Origin: Takakia lepidozioides
Lineage: Eukaryota > Streptophyta > Takakiopsida > Takakiales > Takakiaceae
NCBI GenBank assembly: GCA_030704615.1
Contig: CM060732.1
Location: 9,424,001-9,488,000 of the forward strand
Length of the DNA: 64,000 nt
Direction of reading: 5' to 3'
The notes beneath the pieces were generated by a model that saw only the letters and a list, made by a program, of their open reading frames with translations, had not been told where the DNA came from and did no database searches. Shown here one piece after another: positions 46,409 to 56,350 of the stretch. The translations under genes and the position numbers were made by a program. Positions within the stretch are counted from its first letter, which is position 1. Every line of letters begins with the position of its first letter.

Positions 46409-46962
46409 TCACGTTGTCAATGGGACTTCGACTGCTCTGAGAACTAGCTCATGAGTCATCGGGCTCCTCCAGGTAAACTGGATTGCAGCCGTTGTACCGC
46501 CCCTGTTGATGTTCACCTCAATGTCGTGCCCTTCAATCATACCACCATCGAATATGAAAAGCTTCACGTTTTTGTCGTCCACACCAATGCGAATGTCCCC
46601 ATACAATGGAGAAGAGGAGCGCACTCCTTCAGGAGTATACGTCTCTCCGATGGAGTCCACCCACGTCCACTGGCAACAGTTCCACCGCAATAGCATAGCA
46701 GTGCGCATTCTTCTGCATGGGTGCCCGTCGTAGCTGGGAAAATCGGAATCAAGGATGCGCAGGAGCCACGGACTCCTCAGACCAAGATCGTCACCCCGCT
46801 CGAAGGCGTAGTGGCCTGGGATATACTCAAAAGCGGACAATGTTTCCAGTATCTTCTGTGTAATCTGTGTACCAGATAAACGATGTCTCCCGATGTGGCC
46901 GAATACATTGCATAATCGAAGCCTCCATAAGGGCAGTCGTCCCGGTTCCAGAAGCACGACAT
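46409..46962 (-). pseudogene. WNCCQW-family protein, copy 1
   Basis: An unknown family of about 190 residues, paired with copy 2. It starts MSCFWNRDDCPYGGFDYAMYSATSGDIVYLV in one frame and continues in another from about 46880: AFEYIPGHYAFERGDDLG, WLLRILDSDFPSYDGHP, RWNCCQWTWVDSIGE, PLYGDIRIGVDD, FDGGMIEGHDIEVNINRGGTTAAIQFTWRS, ELVLRAVEVPLTT. The frame change near the start implies one indel or a small intron. It is rich in conserved Cys, Trp and Gly; no catalytic motif is recognised. It lies head-to-head with copy 2 around a hairpin. Confidence 0.55.
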
Positions 46963-47198
46963 CCTTGCAAAGGAGGACCTGAGGACGTCTTTGATGCCGA
47001 TGACAATGACCTTGCGGACAACAACGAAGCCCTTAGATTTTTAAAATGATGAGAAGCGGAAGAGCAGTGGGGGCTCCAATAATGGAGCATCTGGGTCCCA
47101 CGTACCCACCAATCATCGTGTAACGTGTTCATCACGCCAGCGGTGGATGAACCGATACCTCTTTCTCATCCACGGGGTATAGTTTGAAATCTGCCACC

Positions 47199-47259
47199 GA
47201 AGTCCATCCCCCGGATGGAAATTCGGCGCCGCATTTACATCGAAGGGGGGATGGACTTC
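47199..47259. repeat. Hairpin with embedded palindrome between the WNCCQW copies
   Basis: GAAGTCCATCCCCC and its inverse GGGGGGATGGACTTC flank a GGAAATTCGGCGCCGCATTT dyad. The hairpin lies between the divergent starts at 46962 and 47509, echoing the palindrome arrays between the other divergent gene pairs. Confidence 0.7.
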
Positions 47260-47508
47260 GTCGTCTCGAGTGGGTATAGGCCCACCTGGCACTTACTGCC
47301 CATAGTTTGCATGGCAGGGAAGGAAACTAAAACGGCTACATTCATGGAGTAGCCAATCTTCATCCTGTAGGGGGGAAATTTAAATGTGCCTTGGAGTGTT
47401 TGTGAGGAATTGCAGCGTTTGCTTGAACTTCTTCCAGCCACCGCGCTGTTGCCTCCTCCATCCGGGAGCTGCTGTCATTGAGCATACTCCGCTACTCTTT
47501 TTTCAAGG

Positions 47509-48087
47509 ATGTCGTGCCGTCGAAATCCTGCAGACTGCCCTTATCATGGCCACGATTATGCTATGTTCAAACCAGAATCAGGAGACATCATTGTCTGGCT
47601 CTCTGTTTTCACAGACGCTTTTGGAATCAAGCGGGAGTCTTTGCGCGCAATGGAGTATTTGGAGGGCTATTACCGCTTTGAGCGAGGTGAGGGCAAGGGT
47701 CAATGCGGTCTGTGGGTCCTGAAAATTGTTGACCTCGATATACCAAGGTAGGTTGGGATGCCGGACAGATCACGCACGGCCTCCCTTTGGTGCTGGAACT
47801 GCTGCCAGTGGACCAGGGAGGACGGCACCGGGGAAAACTATATTTGTGGAGTTCACTCCATTCTTCCAGTGTATGGAGACATTCGGCTGAGTTGCGAAGA
47901 CGAATCGCACGGGCACATGAGGCCCACAGTGACCTTGTCAATGTATGATGGTGGTATGATTGATGGGCATGACATTGTCGTCAGCTCCACCAAAGGCACC
48001 AGATCGACCGCATTGCAGTTTACCTCGAGGTGCCGCATCAATAATGAGCTTGTTTTGAGGGCTATCGAAGTTCCGTCGACTTGGTGA
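47509..48087 (+). pseudogene. WNCCQW-family protein, copy 2
   Basis: It reads MSCRRNPADCPYHGHDYAMFKPESGDIIVWL, AMEYLEGYYRFERGEGKG, LWVLKIVDLDIP, a TAG at 47749 where copy 1 has a Tyr codon, then CWNCCQWTREDGTGE, PVYGDIRLSCEDE, YDGGMIDGHDIVVSS, ALQFTSRCRINNELVLRAIEVPSTW to the stop at 48087. Homology continues in frame across the stop, so a single nonsense change is likely. About 193 residues would be the family length. Role unknown; repeated presence among these elements suggests an accessory transposon gene. Confidence 0.6.
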
Positions 48088-48349
48088 CGCCCATGTAGAA
48101 GGAGGAAGGGCTTAGATTTGTCTGGAGTTGCTAAATGTGAGACACCGTGTTCGATCAATAAAACAACCCATCGTACCTCACTTCTGTGTGCTTGTGTTTC
48201 ATTGTGTTCAAGAACTGCTGTAATTGGCCCACTGTTTACAATTTGTGGTCTCATTTCTACAATGTGTCTGTCCATATGAATATACCAGAGTCAGCGATAG
48301 CAGAGTCCTGAGGTGAAGGAAATCCATGTATGAGTAAAAGGAAACATGT
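48088..48349. other. 3' flank of WNCCQW copy 2
   Basis: It contains AATAAAAC near 48157, a possible polyadenylation signal 70 bases after the stop. No gene is seen. Confidence 0.4.
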
Positions 48350-49395
48350 ACATGCCGAAGCTTGGAAATTCGGCACCGCATTTCATTTTTCTCCATGCAG
48401 CGATTTCTGGCAGCTCCCTTTCCTCCGTTGTGGTCGTAACGGAAATTCAATACCGCATTTCATTTCTTGACATGGCATTACCATACTTCGAATTGGAAAT
48501 GCGGCACCGCATTTCCATATTGGACCTTGAATTGTCCAAGCATGTCCAATCGCTAATGCTTGTCCATGTCCATACTGGAAATGCGGCACCGCATTTCCAT
48601 GTCCGTCATCGAAATTTCGTACCGGACAATGGAATGCGGCACCGCATTTCCGGAGAGCACAATGGAATGCGGTGCCGCATTTCTGTCGAAGGGTCTGGAA
48701 TTGGACAAACAACGATGTCCGTTCTGAAAATGCGGCACCGCATTTCCATGTCCGTCATCAAAATTTCGTGGAATGCGGTGCCGCATTTCCGTCCAACAAG
48801 ACGGAATGCCCACACGGGTCTGGAATTGGACAAACAACGATGTCTGTTTTGGAAATGCGGTGCCGCATTTCCATATTTGGCAATCGAAAGTTCTTATTGG
48901 ACAATGTAATGCGGTGCCGCATTTCCGTCAAAGGGTCTGGAATTGGACAAACAACGATGTCCGTTTTGGAAATGCGGCGCCAGTACGTCATCGAAATTTC
49001 TTATTGGACAATGGAATGCGGTGCCGCATTCCCGTCTAGCATCATGGAATGGGGAGCCGCATTTCCGTCGATGGGTCTGCTGTTGGAAAAACGTCCATCT
49101 CCAAAATGTAAATGCGGCACCGCATTTCCATGTTCGACCTCCGCATGCGGGGTGGCGTATCCATTTACCTCCATGGAAGGAGCTGGCAATCGGCAAAACT
49201 GCCGTGTTGAGAACGGAAATGCGGCACCGCATTTCCGTTCGGCCGAACAGTTTTTGATGTCCAAACCATGAAACAAAAAATTGTTCTTGCCCCGGTTTTG
49301 GAAATGCGGTGCTGCATTTCCAAAAGAGGTTTTTGCAGTTGCCACATTTCCGTTCCGACATGGAAATGCGGTGCCGCATTTCCGATTTTGGGAGG
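48350..49395. repeat. Palindrome array P7, AAATGCGG-NN-CCGCATTT family, unequal spacing
   Basis: At least 17 dyads; successive centres include 48374, 48451, 48505, 48587, 48640, 48673, 48736, 48779, 48861, 48915, 48978, 49022, 49055, 49118, 49225, 49310 and 49372. Spacings run from 33 to 107 bp. Spacers are partly recurring ('gtctggaattggacaaacaacgatgtc', 'tccgtcatcgaaatttc'). It sits between the 3' ends of WNCCQW copy 2 and methyltransferase-like copy F. Confidence 0.9.
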
Positions 49396-49515
49396 GACGT
49401 GGTTTGGACGATGTTGTCGTTGAGAAGCACATGGGAGAGGGACATGAAGGACGGGGAGAATTTCCTTTATATACTCTGGAAGAGAATTTAAATGTACAGA
49501 GAGTTCATTAAAATT

Positions 49516-52500
49516 CTATTAATCTTGAAAATCATCACTATCGTCGTCCTGTCCTTGACTGTCCTGCTCCGCCTCCACCCCGTCATTGCTTTTCTCATCT
49601 CCAGCGGACTGCTCGTTGGCCAGACTTTCGAAAATCCCATCTTCCCCTTGCGGAACCGACCATCTCACCTCCGTTGGTTCGTCGTCCTCCCTGTCTGCAT
49701 CGCTCTCATCCGCTGAATCACATATGAACTTTCGCACCCATCTACCTGTCTCAGCTCTTGCCAACTCTTTCCTTATCCTTCTGTCCTCCCTAGCCCTCTC
49801 CAAAATCTGCTCTACTTTACTGGGATTCTCACATCGTCTAATCGTTGTATTTGCGAGTTTAGCTGCATAACTAGGAAGGGAGTAGTCCTTCACCGGGCTC
49901 GTCATGAAGTCGGCCCTCGCAAAGAACGGGACACTCTTCCTGGCAGGAAGCGTAGGCCCTACATGTTTCGACCCAGATCCTGGAATCCTGCACATAACAA
50001 TCACCAACGAGACCAATGAGAACCACAGTCCGGAAATGTGTTTGACAAAAAATCACCCACAAGGCTTTGCAAACTTACAATTTTTGCACTCACTCGTATT
50101 CCGGGTTCTCCTCGGCATCAATATCCACTGTCTCTTCCTCCGACTCCGACAAATCCGAGGAGTCTTTGGCTTCGATGGGAGCCTTCACATTCCGTTGCAG
50201 CCCTTCCAGATGGGATCCTAGACGGATGTGTCCTCCTCGTAGGCAAAGAGGTGCCGGTCGGAAAATCGCCCAGCCCACATTGAGGCACCTGTTACAGTGC
50301 CATCCACACATTATGACATGGCCCTTCTTTCTTCCAAAAGTCCTCGGAGTACCTGTTCCAAGATGGCAAAGCTTGCAGTCCTTCCACAGGCTCTCCGTCC
50401 GGAATATCCAAGATGAACATATCGCAAGACCACTCGGTGGCATTTCCGCCCCTCCTGCAATCCTTGTCTGTATACACCCTCTCAAAGAACGAGACCATCT
50501 TCAGAAACCCAGGGGTGTTGGAAGGCTCTTCGGCAGCCGCCTTCTTCAGTGCTCTGCCCTTCAGACCCTCCATGGTCTTCATGTATGCCAACTTGGCTGC
50601 CCCTCCATCCAAAGCCGCCAAGAAACTCTCATTTACACACTGGACTACTGTATCGGGATCCACTTTCGGCCTCTTCATTTCCACCGGCTCGAAAGGGTGC
50701 CCCCCCGGGGGTTGAAGAGTGCCTTCTTTGCCGAGCCTGTTCTCGTCCCTCTCGTGACAACGGTGGCACAGGGGATTTTGGCTGCGTTTCGGGGGGTGGG
50801 CTGGTTGCAAAGTCTCCATCGGAGTCCTCTTCGTCACCCTCTTCCTGCACTATCTATTTCTGCTTCTTCGTTTTCTTGGGTGTCACAACTGCTGCTCTTT
50901 GCTGGCGAGTCCTCTTCTTCGACCCCTTCTGTTGAGCCTGCACAGCTGCATCCACCGTCTTCTGTGCCATCTCAGCTGCCTTTCTAGATTGTTCCAGAGC
51001 AGCAGCTTCCTTTGCCGACTCTGGCCCAGCAGGGACACGTCTTTCCTTTCTCTTCTCTTCTGCTTTCGCGTGCAGATCTTTCTCAGACTCGTCAACAATT
51101 CCGCCAGACATGTCCAGGTACCACGGGCATCCAACGAGATGCGTGGCATGCCATTGTTTCTGCATCTCGGGTGTGTAGACACAGCTTGGGCCCGCCACGG
51201 TCCAGGCCATGAAGAACGGGGGCTCTTGAGCCAAGGCCCATGTCTGAAGAAGCACGTATTTCATATACCTGCAGGGCAGTCAGCATGCGTGAGCAAAAGT
51301 TGAGAGCAACGTACTCGCAGAGTGCAACCGAAAACATAAAATGCAAATGCGGTGCCGCATTTCCCAGACAAACCTCATAACCATGCTTCGCATAGAAGGA
51401 CAGCTGGGCTTCACCTGTAAACAATTCGCATTGCAGCTTTTCCCGCTCCCTCCTGATGTGTAAACTCCACGCTCCTTCTTGCTGTCTATAGCTCCCTGGC
51501 GAAGAGGTTGTCCTTGTACGCACATCTGAAACGTGTCACGTAGTCTTCCAGTGTCTGTATTCCATCCCATTTGACGTACAAGCCGAACGAATTTGTATGC
51601 ATTACGACTTGCTCCTTCGCATTCGTCATTACCTGCGATTCCCACATGCATTGTCACGTAGCAGTTCAGGGAATTCATTTCAGAAAAGCAAATCTGGGGA
51701 ATTACATTGAATTACCTGGAACCACCAAGTCATGCGGTTGAGCCACACATCCACTGCAGGGTCAAAAACTTCAAGTGGAAAAGACCACATTGTCCTTATA
51801 CTCTCCGATGCATTCCAGATCGACAGCCACCGTGTCTGCCATTTCCGATCCAATGTCAGGAGCAGGAAGAAGAGTGGATATTGCTAGAAAGGAACTTCAG
51901 TGCATTGAAACCTCACCTTCTCTTTCGCCTCAACACATGCCGTTGAGAGGTGATGCAGTTTCTCCAACTGCATGGTCGGCTGCATGGCCCAAGAATAGTG
52001 TTTTGCAATCTCGGGGATGAAGTCCTTTCCAAGTGCCGGATCTGCAATGGCCACCAGCTTCACAAGCTTTGACTTGTATTTCGTTCTGGACTTGACCCCG
52101 GCTTCCTTCAAGTGCTCAGTCAATGACTGCAGCGTTTTGACCTGCCCCTCATTTTCCATGAAGAAGCGTTTGGCATGGGCCAAATCCAGCTTGATGTTTG
52201 ACTGCCAACAAAAACATGCAGAAGCGTTACATTCGATTCATGTGGAAAGATTACTGAAAATTGGGGAAGGATGAGCAGAGGGAAATGGGAGGACGACTTA
52301 CTTCGTATATCACCTCCACCATTCCATCCATAGTGAGACGATACCATGTCCGGTCAGTTTTTGCCACGGCTTTCTGAATGAGCTCGGGCTCCAGCATTTC
52401 CGCAAACATGTGCGGATCAGTGAGACCAGTTTTCCTCACCCTGTACAGCATATGTGCCATGTGGGTATGCACGTACGCATTTTCAGTGACCCTGCAAGGC

Positions 52501-54264
52501 ACACTCTCCAGTTCAGTCCACAGAAGCACGGAAACAAAACAGATTGGAAACCGAAATGTGCCACCGCATTTTGAACGTGCTTGGGAGGGTATGAGTATCT
52601 TACGAGTTGAGGTCCGCCATGGCATTCTTGAGCAGGGAGGAGTCTGCCGCCTTCACCTTGAGGATGACACACTCCACCATGTAATGCCAGCCAATGTGCT
52701 TGGCATGGTTCTGCTTGATGTACTCCCACCAGGCAAGAAGTCGGTGATTCCCGTCCCACACAAATAACATTTTACCCGACATATGGCCAAAGTCTGGATC
52801 ACCCTTCAGCGTTGCCTCGAATTTGTCGTTGCGAGTGTGCCAGTGGGTATCCCATGTTGACAATTCATCTGCAGTGGGTCCACGAGATTCGCCGTCCTCA
52901 TTCTCAAGGGAAACGTAGAAGGCTGGCGAACCTAGACGGTACCCTTCTCGAAATGCGAACTTGAGCTTATCCACATTTCCGGGAAGTGCCTGCCTGACGA
53001 TGGGAAGGGAGACCATGCGACAGAGTGGGATTCAAAGAGTCCGCTGGAATACCCTACTGCCCAGAACTCTGCCAATGATATTGTGTGTCTCCTCCAACAT
53101 TGTATCCGTTGCACTTTGGAATTCCTCCGGAGACATTTCTGCTGGTGACGGTAGAGGCTGAGCAGCTGGACAACTGGAGCTGCACTCTAGGGAATCTTTG
53201 CGGGCAATTCTGCAATTGCAGAGGCCTCCTCCGGGCCTGCAGTATTCTGAAGATCTTCCTCAACGGTGGTCAGGTCTTGCTGCAAACGTTGAGCGGCAGC
53301 ACCCTCCTCCGGTACCAGATCGACAAAATCGGTCGATCCCATTGCCTTCGCTGCAGCAGAGATGCCCCCAACATCACGAGGCTGGAAATCAAGCAGGAAC
53401 TGGGCTTCAGCTCGTGGAATCGGTTTTGTAGGAGACTGCTCCGCCCTCCCCTTGATTGCTTTGTGCTTCCTCATTCTTGCAGGTGAAGTTGTCTGCTGCA
53501 ATTGAATCTGCTTCATTCGCCTGGGTGGGGGGGAAACGGCCTGGTCCGGATTAGAAACAAGTTGAAGGACGGGCTGCTTCTTCTTTGTCTTTGCTGGAGA
53601 AGGGCCCGACCCCTGCTGGCAATTCTCCATGACATTTAAACGCGAGTCTCTCTCTAGGGCTTTGAACTGCAAAGACTTGCCCCTCGAAGCCGCGTCCTTG
53701 AAACGCACAGGGCTAGGCCCGGTAGGAAGACCCATGCTCGTGGATTGGCTGGGTGTGCATGCTGCAGCTAGCTCCACGGACTCTTCCTGCGGCTCTTCGG
53801 ATTCCTGCAATCCCTCCAGCACATCCACCTTTCCGGTTAGGCATGCAAACATCTTCTGCATTCAAGTCTCCTAGCATACAATCTAAGAATTGCAGAAGAA
53901 AAATGAGGGGGGTTTCGGTGCTCGATCAGCTGCGCAAATCCCGATAGCACGGAGCTCTCTCTGGTGGCTAGGTTGCCTGCGCGGCCTGCTGCTGCGAGAT
54001 GACAATCTCCTCCTGTAGACGCATCTGCTTCCTCCCCTTCGGCATTGGCCTACGTCCGAAGTACAATTTTCGGAGCTTGCGACGATGTCTCTTCTCTGGT
54101 GCACACACTCCCTCCCTCTCAGGTTCGAGCATAAGAAGAACAGAGACACGGAAAAGGGGCGAAGAGTGCAGATGGAAAAGGCGCGAGAGGGGTGACTGAG
54201 TAGACACGGCAAAAGAAGATGAAACAGCGGTGATGCACGACTTCGGTTTGAAAGGCTTGGACAA
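49516..54264 (-). pseudogene. ParB-like/DNA methyltransferase-like gene (copy F)
   Basis: Reverse multi-exon gene parallel to copy A. Exon 1 (54264-53968) has RHRRKLRKLYFGRRPMPKGRK. Exon 2 (53861-52600) has a charged linker, a frame change near 53190, a stop near 53032, then IPLCRMVSLPIVRQALPGNVDKLKF and KMLFVWDGNHRLLAWW (ParB-like). Then 52495-52300 (MLYRVRKTGL), 52200-51915 (LVKLVAIADPALGKDF), 51845-51715 (MTWWFQ) and 51635-51375. After an intron with one palindrome, 51270-50300 gives PPFFMAWTVAGPSCVY, a basic linker and DMFILDIPDGEPVEGL (motif IV position). The exon with motif I is missing: sequence passes from DFWKKEG almost directly to ASMWAGRFSDRHLFAY. An acidic tail ends at 49519. Lost motif I and several breaks make it non-functional as a methyltransferase. 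Confidence 0.68.
51345..51367. repeat. Solitary intronic palindrome in copy F
   Basis: AAATGCGGTGCCGCATTT lies in the short intron (about 51270-51374) that corresponds to the P3-bearing intron of copy A and the P9b-bearing intron of copy C. Confidence 0.85.
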
Positions 54265-54477
54265 AAGTGTCTCCTCGTGGACTATGCGTCATTACAAAAT
54301 TCGAATCGTCAAGGGTACGCCTGCCGTCCGAAAAACAAACATCAATATCCAACGGTCAGGCTGCGCCGCCTCCTGCCACTTCAGTCAAATAGAGTGGAGA
54401 CATGTGCCGCAATTCCGTTGGTCGACGTGTTCACATATCATGGCATTTCCGTCCCAGCGTCTAATGAGTTAGAGTGA
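54265..54477 (-). promoter_or_regulatory. Probable promoter side of copy F
   Basis: A palindrome-poor stretch between the first exon of copy F and array P8. No core promoter motif was assigned. Confidence 0.25.
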
Positions 54478-56035
54478 AAAAGCAAATGCGGCGCCGCATT
54501 TTCGTTAAGTACCATTTCGAAGCTACACATACCGTACTTGTTGGACGAAAATGCGGCACCGCATTTCCGTTCCACCTTCACATACCTTAGTTGTTGAACG
54601 GAAATGCGGTGCCGCATTTCCGTCCCACAGCTCCATGCCTGAGATACAAAGCGGCGCCGCATTTCCATTCTGGAATGTTGGAAGGTGCGACTCGGACTGA
54701 ATTGCGGTGCCGCATTTCAGTTCCCGTGGTTCATGATTTTCAATCAGAACGGAAATGCGGTACCGCATTTCCGTTCCACCTTAATACCTTAGTTGTTGAA
54801 CGGAAATGTCGTGCCGCATTTCCGTTCTGGAGAGTATGAAGGTCTCACCCGGACGGAAATACAGTGCCGCATTTCCGTCCCACAACTCCATGCCTCACAT
54901 ACAAAACGGAAATGCGGCGCCGCATTTCCGTTCTAGAATGTCGGAAGGTGCGATTCCGACGGAAATGCGGTACCGCATTTCAGTTCCGATGGTTCACGAT
55001 TTTCAGTCAGAACGGAAATGCGGTGCCGCATTTCCGTTCTGGGATGTCGGAAGGTGCGACTCGGATGGAAATGCGGTGCTGCATTTCAGTTCCGATGGTT
55101 CACGATTTTCAAACAGAACGGAAATGCGGTACCGCATTTAGGTCTCCCCCGGACGGGAATGCAGTGCCGCATTTCAGTTCCGATGGTTCACGATTTTCAG
55201 TCAGAATGGAAATGCGGTACCGCATTTCCGTTCTGGAGAGTATGAAGGTCTCAACCGGACGGAAATGTTGTGCCGCATTTCCGTTCTCGAATGTCGGAAG
55301 GTGGGACTCGGACGGAAATGCGGTGCCGCATTTCAATTCCCGTGGTTCATGATTTCAATCAGAATGGAAATGCGGTACCGCATTTCCGTTCCACCTTCAC
55401 ATACCTTAGTTGTTGAACGGAAATGCCGTGCCGCATTTCCGTTCTGGAGAGTATGAAGGTCTCACCCGGATGGAAATACGGTGCGGCATTTCCGTCCCAC
55501 AGCTCCATGCCTCACATACAAAACGGAAATGCGGCGCCGCATTTCCGTTCTGGAATGTCGGAAGGTGCGACTCGGACGGAAATGCGGTGCCGCATTTCAG
55601 TTTCGATGGTTCACGATTTTCAGTCAGAACGGAAATGCGGTGCCGCATTTCCGTCCCTCAGCTCCATGCCTCAGACACAAAACCGAAATGCGGCGCCGCA
55701 TTTCCATTCTGGAATGTCGGAAGGTGCGACTCGGACGGAAATGTTGTGCCGCATTTCAGTTCCAGTGGTTCATGATTTTCAATCAGAACGGAAAAGCGGT
55801 ACTGCATTTCCGTTCCACTGTCACATACCGTACTTGTTGGATGGAAATGCGACACCGCATTTCCGTTCTGGAGAGTATAAAGGTTTCCCCCGGACGGAAA
55901 CTCGGTGCCCGTTTTCCGTCGCACTGGTGCATGACTAAGATGCAAAACGGAAATGCGGCGCCGTATTTCCGTCCAACAACAATCGAAAGTATTACTCCGG
56001 ACGGAAATGCTGAACCTCATTTCCGTATGCGGAAC
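54478..56035. repeat. Palindrome array P8, exact 53-bp period with five spacer types
   Basis: About 28 dyads AAATGCGG-NN-CCGCATTT. Centres from 54655 to 55853 step by 53 bp almost without exception (51-53; one 35-bp step at 55165). Spacers fall into five types, recognisable by CACATACCTTAGTTG (a), GAGAGTATGAAGGTCTC (b), CAGCTCCATGCCTCA (c), ATGTCGGAAGGTGCGACTC (d) and GGTTCACGATTTTCAGTC (e), mostly in the order a-b-c-d-e with losses of whole units. It lies between the divergent starts of copy F and transposase F. Confidence 0.95.
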
Positions 56036-56149
56036 CTCAATTGGTTGCATTGTTCCGTAACAACACAATTGCGGCTTGTCTTAATGAGCACAACTTGGTT
56101 GTCTAACCGTTTTAACGTACAGTCGTGACACTTGTCAGTGCGAACGTTC

Positions 56150-56350
56150 ATGTCTGCACCGAGAATACTGCTGGATCCACCCTTAGGAGAAACTGTCAGG
56201 AGATGTTATTTCGTCGCCGAATCGGCCATCATTGTCATACTTACTAGATATGGAATCACACCTCCCACCTTCATGCATGTAGCTTGAAACAATACTTTCC
56301 ACTTCAATGTGCGACTTCCAATCGTCGATGGACTCCGCAGATCCACTTAG
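56150..56350 (+). promoter_or_regulatory. Conserved 5' region of transposase F
   Basis: Very similar to 7060-7260 upstream of transposase B, in the same orientation relative to the gene. Probably leader or promoter. Confidence 0.4.

Noticed and set aside
54478-56035. CRISPR array
   Set aside because: Dyads alternate with similar-length spacers, but the spacers are five recurring types, the repeats are fully palindromic, the genome is eukaryotic and there are no cas genes.
54438-56128. Long open frames across array P8
   Set aside because: The 53-bp repeat, not divisible by three, reads open in several frames with the same words (NAVPHF, RTEMRCRIS). This is repeat translation, not protein.
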